DNA from: Medicago truncatula
Taxonomy: Eukaryota > Streptophyta > Magnoliopsida > Fabales > Fabaceae
NCBI RefSeq assembly: GCF_003473485.1
Contig: NC_053048.1
Span: 36,080,755 to 36,144,754, forward strand
DNA: 64,000 bases
Direction: 5' to 3'
Within the stretch, counting starts at the first letter, position 1. Every line of letters starts with the position of its first letter. This document shows, piece by piece, positions 25,181 through 37,401 of the stretch. The position numbers and the translations under genes were made by a program. The notes below the pieces were generated by a model. It saw only the letters and a program-made list of their open reading frames with translations. It made no database searches and was not told the origin of the DNA.

Positions 25181-28100
25181 TCCTGTACAAGCAAAGATAT
25201 TTATCAGAGTTAATCCAAAAAAAAAAAAAAAAAAACCATTTATCAGAGTTGTGGATGACAACATATATGATTGAAATGGTATGAAATGAAACACTGTCAA
25301 TGTTAAGTGCAGTCCTGTACAATACTTTATTATTAAACTAAGACCCTGAATAAATTCAAGCCCAAATCAAGGAGATAACAGAGCTACAGTTTCATGAATT
25401 CAAGTCAAATTCAGAGGTGTGATATCAGGAGAAAGTTACATTGGCTAAATGGCATATTATGGCTCCGAAAGTTGATAGTACATGATAAGATGCAATTTTA
25501 CTGTGCATATCAGGGTATGCTACTATGCTATTGGGGAGGGGTCACTTCTGCCAGTAGTTTTAACAGTTGAATAGGAATTTATACAATCTAATGGTTAAAA
25601 CTGACAGCATATCGAAGCAGTGAAGGCTAGGGTGAGGCCCCTCCGATGTGCCACCATTCTCAATCCATTATGTATAAGCATAAAAAAGGACAGAACTAAT
25701 TTGTAAATGAATGGAATGGAATGCCAAGAACATCATTGTACAAATATTAGTCAGCTACTAAAGAAAAGGACAAAACAACAGTTATAGAAAAGGAATTTAG
25801 AAGTTCAGCTAGCACGTGTATCACGGATAAGTAAAATAACTGCAAAGAGATAGAAAAGCATACAAGTATTTCGCCTTAGAAAACCATTCCCGTTTGTAGC
25901 AAAAAGCATTGACGTCCTTTCTTGCCCTGTTAAAAATTCTTGCATCCTTTCTGGCCAGTCAGAATTTAATCGGCGGGCAAAATCTTCTACTTCCCTGTAT
26001 CAAAGGAAATCAAGCAAATAAGAACCCATGTATATAATGTTAAAAACAAAAGTATATAACCATCATGCAAACATTCCTTTATATTAAATTGATATCTTTG
26101 TGACCGAAAATGAATAAAAGAGATATGGGGAAGATAATTAACAAGATTGTCATGAACAAATACTTGGATCTATCTCAAGTGGGTAGAAGGCAGCAATAGA
26201 AGCAAATTTTACAGGTAGTTTTGCCAAATGCTTTAAAGAAAGGAAGGAGGGATTAGTAATCATCCTAAGCAGGAAAACAAAACAATTACCATTTTGGGAA
26301 AGTTTGGATAAGATCTCCATTATATGGCCAAATAAACGCTTGAGCACCCTCCACCCCGACGAGCTAGCTTCTGGGATTGAGTTGGGCCCAATTCAAATTC
26401 TAAGATGGTATCGAAGGCCGTTCCTAGATCTTTTTTTTTTTTTTTTGAAGAAGCAAAAGTAGCCCACCCAAATTGGCACCAAAGAGAATCAAACCTGAGA
26501 CCTTGAGGAGGAGCACACTCCAAAGTCCCAAGCCAACACCATCCGGCCAACCCAAGTGGGAAATTGACTTATTCTTGCTCAAGTCAAGTGGAATCAGTTT
26601 CATTTGGCTCTAGACTATGATACAATAGAGAACGATTTGGCACGTATTTCCTGGTATGAAAGCTTGGATTTCTGAGTTCAAGATATTCGGGCTTTGGACG
26701 ACCTCCAGAGAGCAGACGACCGGTAGAGTAGGTGCTCCATATCGTTCCTGCTGCGTAGGTCTAAGGTAATTAACAGTGCTGGCAGAGAATCAGCAGGCCT
26801 CGCCCTTCTCTAATAGGGACAGTGCCACCTATAGAACGGGAATGTTCATCCTCTCTTAAAAGTCCTTTAGGGATTGATGTAGAGTTGAGAATAGAGCTGT
26901 GGCAACCAATATAGATCACCCCTTACGCTCTCTCTAAAAACAGCCCTTCTTAGTAAATCTTCGGCCCTAGATCCAGATTTTTCTACGCATGAGGGGAGGT
27001 GTTAAATCATCATTATTGGGATATCCATGTTATTGGGACATCCATATGTTTCTCCACACTTTGGATGTCCAAACCTAAGGATGAAGGAGTGCGTTGATAT
27101 TTCACGTTAACTAGAGATATGGTAGAATTTGCCCTTATAAGGCTTCGGCATCGCTCACTTCCATGAACTAGTTTATGAGAATGAGTTAGGTCTAGTCCAA
27201 ATTCTAAGATGATGTAAGAGCTTATCCTAGACTTGTCATTGGGCCCCACATATTTGTCCATGGTCAAGGTTCCAGTCTTGGGTGTAAGAGTGCAAGTTAA
27301 GATATCTGTTACTGTGCCACCCGCATTTTTCCATGCTTCAGATAATCAATCCTGAGAGCAAGAGGTTGTGTTGAGATCCACACAGACTAGAGATGTGGTC
27401 AGATTAGTTATTTATTATAAGGGCGGAGCAGCCCTCACCCCCATGAGCTAGTTTTGGGGTTGAATATCATCTAGCCCAAATTCCAATAATTATACAAGCG
27501 TTTAAATATAAACTATACCTAAAATCAAAGAGGAAATAACAGTAAACTCCGCATATACTCTATATTAGTTGTTTCTATAAGCTATCTTAAGGAGCTTATA
27601 AAAATAATCAAAAACAACTTGTGGACTTACCATATTCAATTTTCATAAATCCTTCCAAATATTTACAGAGTGTTTATAACATAAGATAAGCCAAGTTATG
27701 ATTTTCCAAATGTCGCCTATGTTAACCAATGTTACACTGAACCAGAAGTAATATTTTTAGATTAATTTATCTAGAGCAAAGCACACACGCCCAATCAAAA
27801 TCATTAGCATTACCTAGCTGACAGTTTTACAATATTCAAGATCATGAAAAACTCATTGCTAGACTGCTATGAGATACAAGATTACTAAATTTCTCATTTT
27901 CCTCTAAAACTGCGACAAAGATTATAAAATTGAAGTCTAAATTCAACCAAATTTAAATAAGTGTTGTTATTTATCCCTCTCTGAAGAAACAACCACTTCA
28001 TTCCATTTTCAACAAGCTATAGATGATCCAAAATGTACAATTTGTAGCAGGGTAGAGTTCAATCATTTAGACAGGAAAAGCTAGGGATCTGTGACTGCAA

Positions 28101-30528
28101 CTATGCTAAAGACAATGATAGGCAGACAGCCATCGATTAAAGAAAATAAAGATTAGATTTTATAAACAATTACTGCAAACAATGTACTTAGAATGGAGCT
28201 CACTTGTCAATTTTCTCCTGCAGTGCCGGATCGATCTCATCATCTATGTTGTCGTCATCATCACCAAACTCTCTATGAGCAAAAGCGTCATCTTCTGTAA
28301 GCATATTTGAGGTCCCAGCAATATCAGATACAGCACTATGACCATTTAACTCCTATCACAAGAAAACAGGCAATAAATACTTTTGAATTTTATATGAAAA
28401 ATAATCGAGTTTGTTTATTAGAAGAGGGAGAAAAAAAAAAGCGCAATAACATGATATTTCCAGTGACCTTATTTTTCTGTTTGGAAGCTTCAGTCAAAGA
28501 AGAGCTCTTCTTCTGCTCTTTTTTTCTTCTGTTCTTCTTTTTATTCTTAGAAGTTTTAGACACTTTTGAATCTGTGAAAAATTATTCACTCTTAATTAGC
28601 AGTTCAAAAGAAACAAACTGGAATGTAACTTAAGACCCTATAGCTTTCAAACAATCCATACGAAAAAAGAATTACACAACAGTTTTAAAATGAAATGAAA
28701 AAGTAGAGGCTGCAAGATACACGGGCAATAAAAGTTATAAAGAACAATGCTATAGACATTGGACATAAGAACACACAAGGTTCAAGGGAGAATGTCATAC
28801 AGCTGTGATGTCAGGACGGATGTAAGGAACATTCAAGTATTTCTCACACCTTGATTTCAATTATATCAAATATATTTTAAGAACAATGGTAGCAACATAG
28901 AAAGGGAAACAACACTAGCATTAGTGTTGATTGTGTGATTTAAACTAATCTACCCTAAATTTAGACAAGCAAATAGTTCTACTTAATATAAGAACGCTTT
29001 CATCTTTAAATATAGAGAACCCACACTGGAGCTTTCAGTCTATACTAGAATTCGGAATTAGATGGCCAAAGTAAATGAGCAATTCAAATTTTGATTATAT
29101 GGTCAAGGCCACAAATCAACTGGTTGGCTCATCGCGTGGGTTCAGAACAAAACTGTAAGTAATATTACTGATAATAAGACTTCAATCAGGGATGGGCTGC
29201 TACACAGTTCATCAATCTACAGGCAGAACAGTAGGAATAAAAGATTTTTGTCTTACCTGCATCATTTCCATTAATAAAAGACAAAAGGTCATCAACCGAA
29301 CGCTCATCTACATGCTCTTCTTCTAATTCAACATTCTGAAACATGCGAGAGACCAATTCTTATTAAAGTCTACAGTTTAGAACATAATAAAAATAGATGC
29401 AAGCAAAATCTCTCAGCATTTAGAAATAAAGACAACAATGGACAATGGTGAATACTGTAATATTAAATAAAGAGGGAACATTGCAGTACCTTTAACCTCC
29501 CACGTTCTTTTAGCTCTTTCCTTTTTTTCGCATACAACCGGTTCAAGAGCCTTATCCTCGGGTCATCAGTTGTATTTTTCAGAGGCTCTAACTTCTCTTC
29601 CTGGATCAAAAGTATGTGTGAAAAATGAAAATTGAACATGAAAGGAATAATCAGCAGAGTTCTCGCAAGCACCACACACCTCTGTTAGATCATCCGGCAA
29701 ATGAAATATCTCCCGTATCTCCTCAGGAGATTTTCCTTCAATTATTCTTGCAAGTGTACGGCTTGTAAGATCAACTAACGGTCTCAATTGAAGGCTGTCG
29801 GCAGCAGATGTCAAGTCACAGAGCCGTTTGGTATCCATCCTTATGAATTTCTCGTCATGAGACTTCCGTTCCTATACCAAGAATACCCCCTATGTCAAAT
29901 CATCTTTGACATTCAAAGTTTTTCAGCCTTAAATTGTTTTCTAAAAAGATAAAGATAATGATGGGGGGAAAGCATTAAATGAAGATGGAGAACCTTGTTT
30001 GAGCGGCCTGGTACTTGATGAAAACGACAATAATCAAGAACTAAGCTCAACATAGCAGGAGAGACTTTTTCAGGAAGACATATCGCACAATTTTTGGAAG
30101 ATCCCGTGCCTTTTTGTATTATTTCTTGACAAATAAGAGGGCAAAACATTGCAATTTCTTGTTCCACCTGTTGAATTGAACCATCCGAAGTCTGAAGCCA
30201 AATATAGGGCTTCATCATCTGAAAATGAAAATTAATTAGCAAAGCAAGGTATTGGTTCTTTAGTAGAGCTGTTTAATTCGGTTCAAGTGTTATAGTTTTG
30301 ATTTTCCGGATAATGCAGGCAAAGAGAAAAGAATTAAATAAATTTTCCTAGGGTTTCTGTTTCACCCCACAATACATACAACAATGATTAAAAAAAAAAC
30401 CAATTTGGTTTAGCTTTGAATGCTATAAAAGAGACAACATTGAACTTATTCAAGAATTCAAAAAGTAATGTGGAAGAAGTGAGGTATCATACCTCGGGTT
30501 TAATAACTGACATGTCGACTTCCGACAT
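25181..30528 (-). CDS. SKP1-like protein with long C-terminal extension (ASK20/ASK21 type)
   Basis: Coding exons on the minus strand: 30528-30493, 30218-29994, 29871-29680, 29600-29490, 29335-29257, 28571-28468, 28352-28204, 25994-25864, and two bases at 25182-25181 that complete TGA. They give 342 residues. The first about 150 form the SKP1 fold: POZ part (YIWLQTSDGSIQQVEQEIA, FCPLI, LPEKVSP, VLDYCRFHQVPG) and dimer/F-box-binding part (LQLRPLVDLTSRTLARIIEG, PEEIREIFHLPDDLTEEE). Canonical SKP1 stops soon after this point. Here a charged, Lys-rich and acidic tail follows (LLNRLYAKKRKELKERGR, DDDDNIDDEID, ARRLNSDWPERMQEFL), as in Arabidopsis ASK20/21. Canonical SKP1 bridges cullin and F-box proteins in SCF ligases; whether this long form does so is unclear. 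A non-coding first exon ending at 31767 and an intron 31766-30553 are inferred. Confidence 0.92.
25199..25250. repeat. Poly(A) insertion flanked by a 13-bp direct repeat
   Basis: The word ATTTATCAGAGTT occurs at 25199-25211 and 25238-25250. Between them lies only AATCC, a long A run and CC (26 bp). It lies in the last intron of the SKP1-like gene, or in its 3' leader if the alternative acceptor is used. Confidence 0.75.
26338..27510. mobile_element. Cluster of LTR-like relics in the long intron of the SKP1-like gene
   Basis: Three diverged copies of one motif set occur. At 26355-26415 the motif is GACGAGCTAGCTTCTGGGAT to CAATTCAAATTCTAAGATGG. At 27085-27215 it is GTTAACTAGAGATATGGTAG to CAAATTCTAAGATG. 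At 27365-27490 it is GTGTTGAGATCCACACAGAC to CATGAGCTAGTTTTGGGGT. A GAGGGGAGGTGTTA start is seen near 26990. These words resemble common legume Copia LTRs, but no gag or pol frame is present. Borders are approximate. Confidence 0.5.
26431..26560 (-). mobile_element. SINE-like element with poly(A) tail
   Basis: On the minus strand the head CCCACTTGGGTTGGCCGGAT contains an A-box-like TGGCCGGATGGT (26549-26538). A B-box-like GGTTTGATTCTC (26495-26484) follows, then GGTGCCAATTTGGGTGGG and a terminal A run (plus-strand T run 26431-26446). It lies beside or within an LTR-like relic in the SKP1-like intron. Target duplications were not found. Confidence 0.5.
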
Positions 30529-31199
30529 TTTAAACCAATTTGAAAACTAAAATCTGTTGATATTTGAAGTTTCTTGCTGGTGTAAAAGTATATGCTGAGG
30601 TCAAAACTTAACCTTCAAGTCCAGAAAATCAGATAATACATTTAAGTATTCCTTCCCTCGGGATTAGGTTGTCGCAGCAACATTTCTCAAATGTACATTG
30701 TCCACCAAAGTATTTGCAGTGATACACAATTCTCCTTAGCACAAAGCAAAATGGATATACCCTTGCAAAAGAGAAGAATGGAGAATAACTCAACCATCCA
30801 AATTTTAAGTGGAAGCTGCATAGTCACAAATAAAAAAGTCACTATGTTTGCAAATTCAGTAAGGATGCAAGCGCCCCCTAAGTACAATTCAGATGGTAAA
30901 AGGGTACAGTGACATTTAATATGTTGGGGCATGGCTATAACCCACAATTCCCCACTTTTCATAACTAAGTGCATGTGAGTTTCTCCACTAGGCTCCTTGA
31001 AATAAAAATAATATAAGGATCCTAGTTATCTTTTTTTTTGTCTGTTATGTAGACGACGTGGCAAGCAATATCTGAAACTCAAACACAATGTGAAGTATCG
31101 GGTTGGAACCTGGATGAAGGTATCCAGCCTAGCAATATCAGCTTTTCAGTTGAACTAGGTCTTACAGACAAAACAGCAGTTATCTAATAAGGAACAAAC

Positions 31200-31425
31200 T
31201 ACTGTTTGGATTGACTTATTTTTGAGCTTATGAAAAATAGTTTATGCAAATAAATAAGCTTTTATGTTAATTCATAAATTCTAGCTAACGAAAATTGTAT
31301 CTTCATAAGTTGTTTTTCATAAACTACCTTTACAAGCTTATGAATAATACATCAAAGATTATTTATTTGCATAAGTTGTTTTCCATAAACTCAAAAATAA
31401 GCCAATCCAAACGGCCTTAAGCATT
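31200..31425. mobile_element. Foldback MITE in the 5'-leader intron of the SKP1-like gene
   Basis: Ends CTGTTTGGATTGACTTAT and ATAAGCCAATCCAAACGG are inverted. The interior AAATAAGCTTTTATG and ATTATTTATTTGCATAAG matches the element at 19365-19575. It lies inside the inferred leader intron (30553-31766). Confidence 0.65.
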
Positions 31426-31766
31426 CCAATAACACTAATCCCCTCTATTAAACACACATTGTAGAGTAAATAATAAGTTAAGTTTAATCATTCCTATTAC
31501 AAAAACAAACAAAAAAACTATTAGCACCCACCATTTTTGCTAACATCATCATTTCTAGCAAGCAAAACAAAAACAAAATTCAAAAACAACAACAAAAGAA
31601 CATTAAAAAAACACATTTTGAAGACAACCCACGATTCTATACAACGAGGCTAGGTGAAAACAGCATAGGTATTGCAAAAAAAGGGTAAACATTAAAATGG
31701 AGCAAACCAATCCAAACGTTAAATACATTTCTAGAGAGAGAGGAAAAGGGGTTGAGGGTGAAGTAC

Positions 31767-31910
31767 CTGAGAAGACGGAGAGAGAGAGAAAGAGGGAATT
31801 GCTTTGAAAAGGGAGGGAATTGGCGGTTGTCGGCGATGAACAGAGAAAATGGATAGAATAGAAGAGAAGAGAGAGAAATAAGAGAGAGAAAGAGGATTTT
31901 GATTTCGAAC
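31767..31910 (-). promoter_or_regulatory. CT-rich probable first exon and core promoter of the SKP1-like gene
   Basis: On the minus strand the DNA is rich in TCTCTCTC words (about 31775-31895) and ends in a good splice donor (CTCAG then GTACTT, exon edge at 31767). This fits a non-coding first exon. The transcription start was not determined. Confidence 0.45.
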
Positions 31911-31959
31911 AAAAAAGAAAAAGAAAAAAAAAATGAAAAATTGAGGCTTCCTTTGGGCT

Positions 31960-34150
31960 TTGGGTTGGATTATGGGCTTTATCTTAGGGCTAGTTCTATT
32001 TGGGATTTTGAATTGCTATTTGCCTCACTTATCCCTTTTAGTAAAATATATCATTGCTCGTGTTGATTTCAAGTGTAAGTGGTTAGTCTCATGTTGATAT
32101 TTTTTTTGTTAGATTTAGTCTCATGTTGATTTTGAATGAGTTAAATGTCTTAAAGTTTTGAATTGAGATGTGTTGTGTATATTTCTTTAGAGTCTTGGAT
32201 TATTAGCTTCTTGTTGTTTCCAACACTCTTCTAGACTCACCGACAATGGGTGTCGGAGATTTGATGTGATCTAAGGATAGAAAATCTTAATAATTAAGCG
32301 TCCTTTTTTTACTCACTTTACTTTCTTGAGCACATTACACAGTTTACAATATGGATACATTTACAATGTCAAGTTATGATGTGAATTGTGGCAAAGTAAA
32401 ATTTGATTAAAGAACCAATTTTGCCTTGTGAAATAAACAAGTCAAAAAAGTGTTCACACGGTTGAAATTATACAATGTGTTGATTAGAACATGTACATTT
32501 GTTATGTTCGTAATTTAACAAGTGAAGTTTACCTCTTGAGTTGGGGTGGGGTGTAGTCATCACACCGGTTACTGGATCCTTCAAGTGAGGGAATTTACCT
32601 GCAAAAGTCACTTTGACGCCAAAATAAGAAGATGTCACAGAAGGTAGCAAGTATATAAGTATATTAAGTGTGTAACGGGTGATTATACTTTAAGGATCAG
32701 ACCCCTATTTATAATGAAGTATTTGACAGTACACTCCTTGTTGTAAATATTTTTGCTCATATGATTTAGTTCAGTTTATTACAAATATGATCTAGATTGT
32801 TTAGATCAACTGAATCTTAATGCATTATCGGCTACCTGGTTTGAATGAGCCCCCTCTAACCAGGAATGATCCATTAATTAACTAGTAGGTCATTAATGCT
32901 TAAGAAGACGAAGCAGGTCAATGCCTGTTGAATTTCGGATGTGGAAACGTTGTGGTTCATGAGATGATGTAGAAGGTATAATCATGTACTACGTAACTAT
33001 CCAAGACATGGTGGGCACTTCAGACCGACTCACTATTGATTACGTTATTGGATATGTTTGCTCCTTTTTGAGTGAGATTTATTGTAAGACAACCTACAAA
33101 ATAACTAGACTGCATGTTTAAGGTCCATACTATTACAAGTTGACATTGACACAAGATGTCTTATGAGATTATGACGATGACTGAAGAACTATATGAGAAA
33201 GCCCATGTGTAGATTGCCATAATTTTTCAACCTATTTTCGACATAAATTATTGATGCGGTTTAACTTCAAGTAAAGTATACCCTTTATGGTGGATCTTTG
33301 AATTATGATTTTTGATATAAGCAATGGAAGAGAAATATATATTCATTTCAATTAAGGTGGAGATTGTTTGAGTTTGTTGAAATGAAATAATTTGGAAAAA
33401 ATCTCACGTTGTCCAATATGGTACATGAACAAGGAGGTAACGACTCTGTTTATTGGCCAACATTCTTTGTTATCATATGCACCTATTAAAGACACTTTAA
33501 GTTAATATATGAGTCATTTATTTCTTATTTACTTTTAATTTAGTGTTGTGAGATGTAGGTTAAATATTCTTTAAAAAGTGTGGGTGTTCTAGAATTATGG
33601 GATATTTGAGAGAATTATATGTCGTGTATAATAAATCACATGGTGTAATATCTTATTATCACTAGACAATAACATGATTTTTTTTTTTACAATATTGGAG
33701 TTTTCCATGTTAAATTCTTATGTTGGGCTGTGTTTTTGAATTTCTCTATGTTGTTTTTTCCAATAGCTCCACCATGTGTAGAAATGATGTTGAACAAGAA
33801 CTTGACAACATTGAGTGCCTTTACATAGAATGAAGAAAGAGTCATGGATGGAAAATTAAAGATAAAGAGAAGAGCGAGTAAAGTGGAAATATGTAGATGT
33901 CGAAGTCCTAAGAAATGAGTAATTAGAGTTTGACACTTCTTATACTAGAACAATGTGAGACAAGAATTGTTAGACTTTTACTCTTAAGCATTTTATTGCA
34001 ATACGATGTTGAATAGCCTTTTCAAACGATACAACAACCAAAATAATAAGAAAAGTAAAACTTTAAGGCTTTAATCCTTAAAGAGTTGTCAATCTTATCT
34101 CATAACATTTTTATAACCATATTATTGTGGACCAAGTGAAAGTTCATTAA
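31960..34150. other. Intergenic DNA without a recognised gene
   Basis: No domain, splice chain or RNA gene was seen on either strand. Some segments (about 32.5-33.6 kb) are less AT-rich and may be old retroelement DNA, but no diagnostic motif remains. Confidence 0.5.
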
Positions 34151-34156
34151 GATGTA

Positions 34157-34186
34157 CTAGACATCTACCCGTGCTGCCGCACAGGT
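34157..34186 (-). mobile_element. Helitron-like 3' terminus
   Basis: On the minus strand the hairpin ACCTGTGCGGCAGCACGGGT (34186-34167) is followed by AGATGT and CTAG (34060-offset positions 34157-34160 on plus), with T as the next host base. This is the Helitron pattern: a short GC-rich hairpin 6-12 nt before CTRR, inserted before T. The element would extend to higher coordinates; its TC start was not found and no Rep/helicase frame is present. Confidence 0.5.
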
Positions 34187-34189
34187 CAG

Positions 34190-36150
34190 ATAAAGTTAAA
34201 AATGTAACTTGAATCAATATAAAATTGTCAATGTGGTGATTGTTTGCTTTTGCTAAAATGTAGTTGAATTAGTTTGGTTAATTTGATGAATACATGTTAG
34301 TACATACCGGTAATATTTGGTTGACTACGCCACGCTATTTATAATGTAACTTATTGTGGAAGAACCGTAAATAAATATAATAACCTACAGCGGCAATTAA
34401 TAATCCTAAAGATGTGTCTGTGACAATATAGCATAAGAACTCAGAATCACAATTTAATTCCATATAGTTGGAATACCATTATAAAACGATTTGGAGGAAA
34501 TAGAATTGATATGAAAGCAAGGTGAATTAGCATTGGAGATAATTGACATAAGTTAAATCAGTAATTGTTTGCCAACGAAATTACAAAGACTAAATCATCA
34601 AATAATGCAGTAATAGTGCAATCCATATAAAATTGCAACATATATAGTAAGTTCATCAGATACATAAAAGCAACTTAAGACTTGCAATCCATATAAACAA
34701 AACACTATTTTCTGCACAAAACAGTTAATGTAAAATAGGCACAGATGCATAGGAAAGACAATTTTCTGCACGCTGGCCAAAAGTATTGTTGTGGCTTCTG
34801 ATATCCCTAATGCTTTCCATAATAAATATTGTCTGCATCACTATTTTCTTGATCACGTTTAAATTTTGCACAACAAAATTTATGTTGGAAACAGTTGAAT
34901 GTGCACTAACTTTGCCCCATTGATTTGAAAATATATATTAAATACGAGTCTGTTGCTTTACCCATACGAAAATCAATGATAATTATCTACAATTTTGAAT
35001 TAAGTTAGTTTAAATTTTACATAAACATTTATGATATTGTGTGTTTCCAATAAAAAATTTAAGCATTTATTCAAAAAAAATAAAAATATAGCATGATATT
35101 TACTATTTTATTTTATTTTAAACCGTAAAAATCTTTTATGGAAAAACAATTTACATTAAAATTGTTGTGACATTACAATAGTTCTGCCTATTAAAAACAA
35201 AATATCAGTATTTGGAAGTAAAAAAAAAAAAAAAAAAACTTGTACACCGATTGTCACGCCTAATTAGCATAAAAGGAACATGTTCACCCAATTCTTAAGG
35301 TCCATTTTGTTTTATTTGAAGGAAGAAAAACCAAAACAATATATATGGTAATCATTTATGCACCACGACTAATTAGAACTGAAGGAGCATTCCTATTTTT
35401 AAGGTCTAATTTATTATACTTTTATTAAAATAACAATTTAATATATTGTTTCCTATTTTTTTGGCCTTAACAATTGATTGACCACGAGCATACAATGCAA
35501 TATACTGTATAATTTGTTTTTTTTTTTTACTGAAAGAATAATCTTGCTTATTTTTCTTTTTTCTATTTTCCAGAATTGGTCAATTGATTTACAACAAAAA
35601 TCGATATTAGATTTGAAAAATTGTCATTCTTTCTTTTACTGTACATTATGACGTATTTTAAGCCAATTAGTTGCGATTCCATAAATGAATTATGCAGCTC
35701 ATCTCATTTACATATGACAAATATAACATCAGATAAATATCATATATGCACGTCTGTTTTAATTCAAGTTATTTTGATATGTGAGAAACATAATGATTTG
35801 TACGCGAAACAGAACAACAACCATAAGGTGCATATCTTAAATTGGCAGAATACGAAATGAAAACATAGTCTCCATATGACATTAAGTTAAATCAGATGTT
35901 CAAGAACTACAAAAAAGCCAAATCCCATGGCATAGTACAGAAACTAAAAGCTCAGACATTAAAAATAAAACTAAAAATTGAACCAAAAGAGCTAGCAGTA
36001 CCAAAAGTGATGACTCCACATTACAGTAGATAATAAAAAATTAACATAACGTTAAGAAACTAACATAATGCATTCCAAAACTCAATCAAAAACTACCAAA
36101 GTTTACTGTATCCCCCAAGCAACCGTCTTCACTGTAACACTAATGGCTAA
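34190..36150. other. AT-rich DNA downstream of the B3-like gene, possibly non-autonomous Helitron body
   Basis: No gene was recognised. A poly(A) run occurs near 35221-35240. If the Helitron terminus at 34157 is real, part of this stretch could be its body, but I could not locate the other end. Confidence 0.4.
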
Positions 36151-36161
36151 TAACCTTAAAA

Positions 36162-36932
36162 TTAACATAAGGCAAAAAGGAAGGTTATTGCACCCACCAT
36201 CCAGCTAGAATCCAACTCAGTAGCAGACAACTTCTTCTGATATGAATATAGGAAACTCATATCGGAATGCACATTAGCAATTGGAACAACATCCATCATT
36301 TGGAAAGGCAGCCAAAAACGATCAATAACGAAGTTCATTGGTGGAGTAAACATGGCACTTTGTATCTTATCCCCAACCCTATCCTCCAAGCTTATCTCAA
36401 ACCTGCCATTTCCAACAAAAACCATTGTTACCCAAGCACCAAGGAAGAGCTTGTAGAAATCACGCAGTGCACGCCATCCCCTTGTAAGGTATATGCCACT
36501 AGTGTGCTTCTCGACGTAAACCTCAAACTGATTATGTTGACTATCAACCAATGTCGCAATAAAATTGATCTGGTCGCCAAAGTCATGCATGAACATGTTT
36601 GGAAGATGAACAACACCCTGAACATCAATGCAAAAATCAACGTGTAAGAAATACAAATAGTGGCAGATATATTAAACTACAGAAAAAAACAACCATATTA
36701 CATGCTCCATATCAAATTCAATGACAAAGATTCGATATTTTCGACGGAGCTTATTAACCAGCTTATGAACACCAGTAACGGGATTGGGAATCAATGTCGT
36801 TGCAAAAACATGAAAACTCAACATCAGAAAACGATTGCGAAATAGAGAAATAAAAACGGTTCATTTGAATTTGATACCCTCACGAGTCAGAGAAAGGTAT
36901 GATAGGAACGTTTCCATGTTTATGTTGACCAT
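36162..36932 (-). CDS. B3-domain-like DNA-binding protein gene, model incomplete
   Basis: The core exon starts at 36617 after a good acceptor and encodes GVVHLPNMFMHDFGDQINF, then VYVEKHTSGIYLTRGWRAL, FYKLFLGAWVTMVFVGNGRF and EISLED. This matches the plant B3 pattern: LP..F...G, a central strand, GW..F, G....F...G...F.V. An upstream exon ending at 36702 (VIEFDMEH) joins in phase 0, and a possible start (MVNINMETFLSYLSL) begins at 36932. I could not join the first exon in frame, so the N-terminus is uncertain. The open frame runs to a stop at 36162, though a splice after SSWM (GATG then GTGGGT) is possible. B3 proteins of this kind bind DNA in the nucleus. It could be functional or a decaying family member. 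Confidence 0.55.
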
Positions 36933-37401
36933 GGTTTAGATGATAGGAACAAAAGTCAAGTGAAGGTGTACGGTTTATTGATGTGAAATAGCCATATATA
37001 TAGCAACAAAATAAAGAGAAGTTGTTAAGTTAAAAACTGCATGGAAACCATAATAAAATTAAATGCCCCTAGAAAGTTGGATAGTTAAATTAAACCAAGG
37101 TAATTTAATTAAAACAATTAGGGAGGGAAGGTGGAATTCGAAACTTTTCAAAAGGGGAGTCAAAAATTTTAGGTTTAGGATTAGCAATTAGGGTAAGCAT
37201 GTTTGCAACCATTAGATATAAATGATATCAAATAACATAAAATAGAATGGTACACTCTTCGTTATATTGATCAATACCAAATGAAAGCTTATTCAAATTA
37301 ATCAATTTGATATTGCTTAGCATAATGATACACTATTTTGTGGCGAATTAGGATCAAAGATTCCTAAACCTCAAATATATGAATGTCATGATTTATTTAA
37401 A

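Noticed and set aside
30691..30974. Overlapping frames of 73 and 95 codons
   Set aside because: They lie in the inferred leader intron of the SKP1-like gene, on both strands, with no domain.
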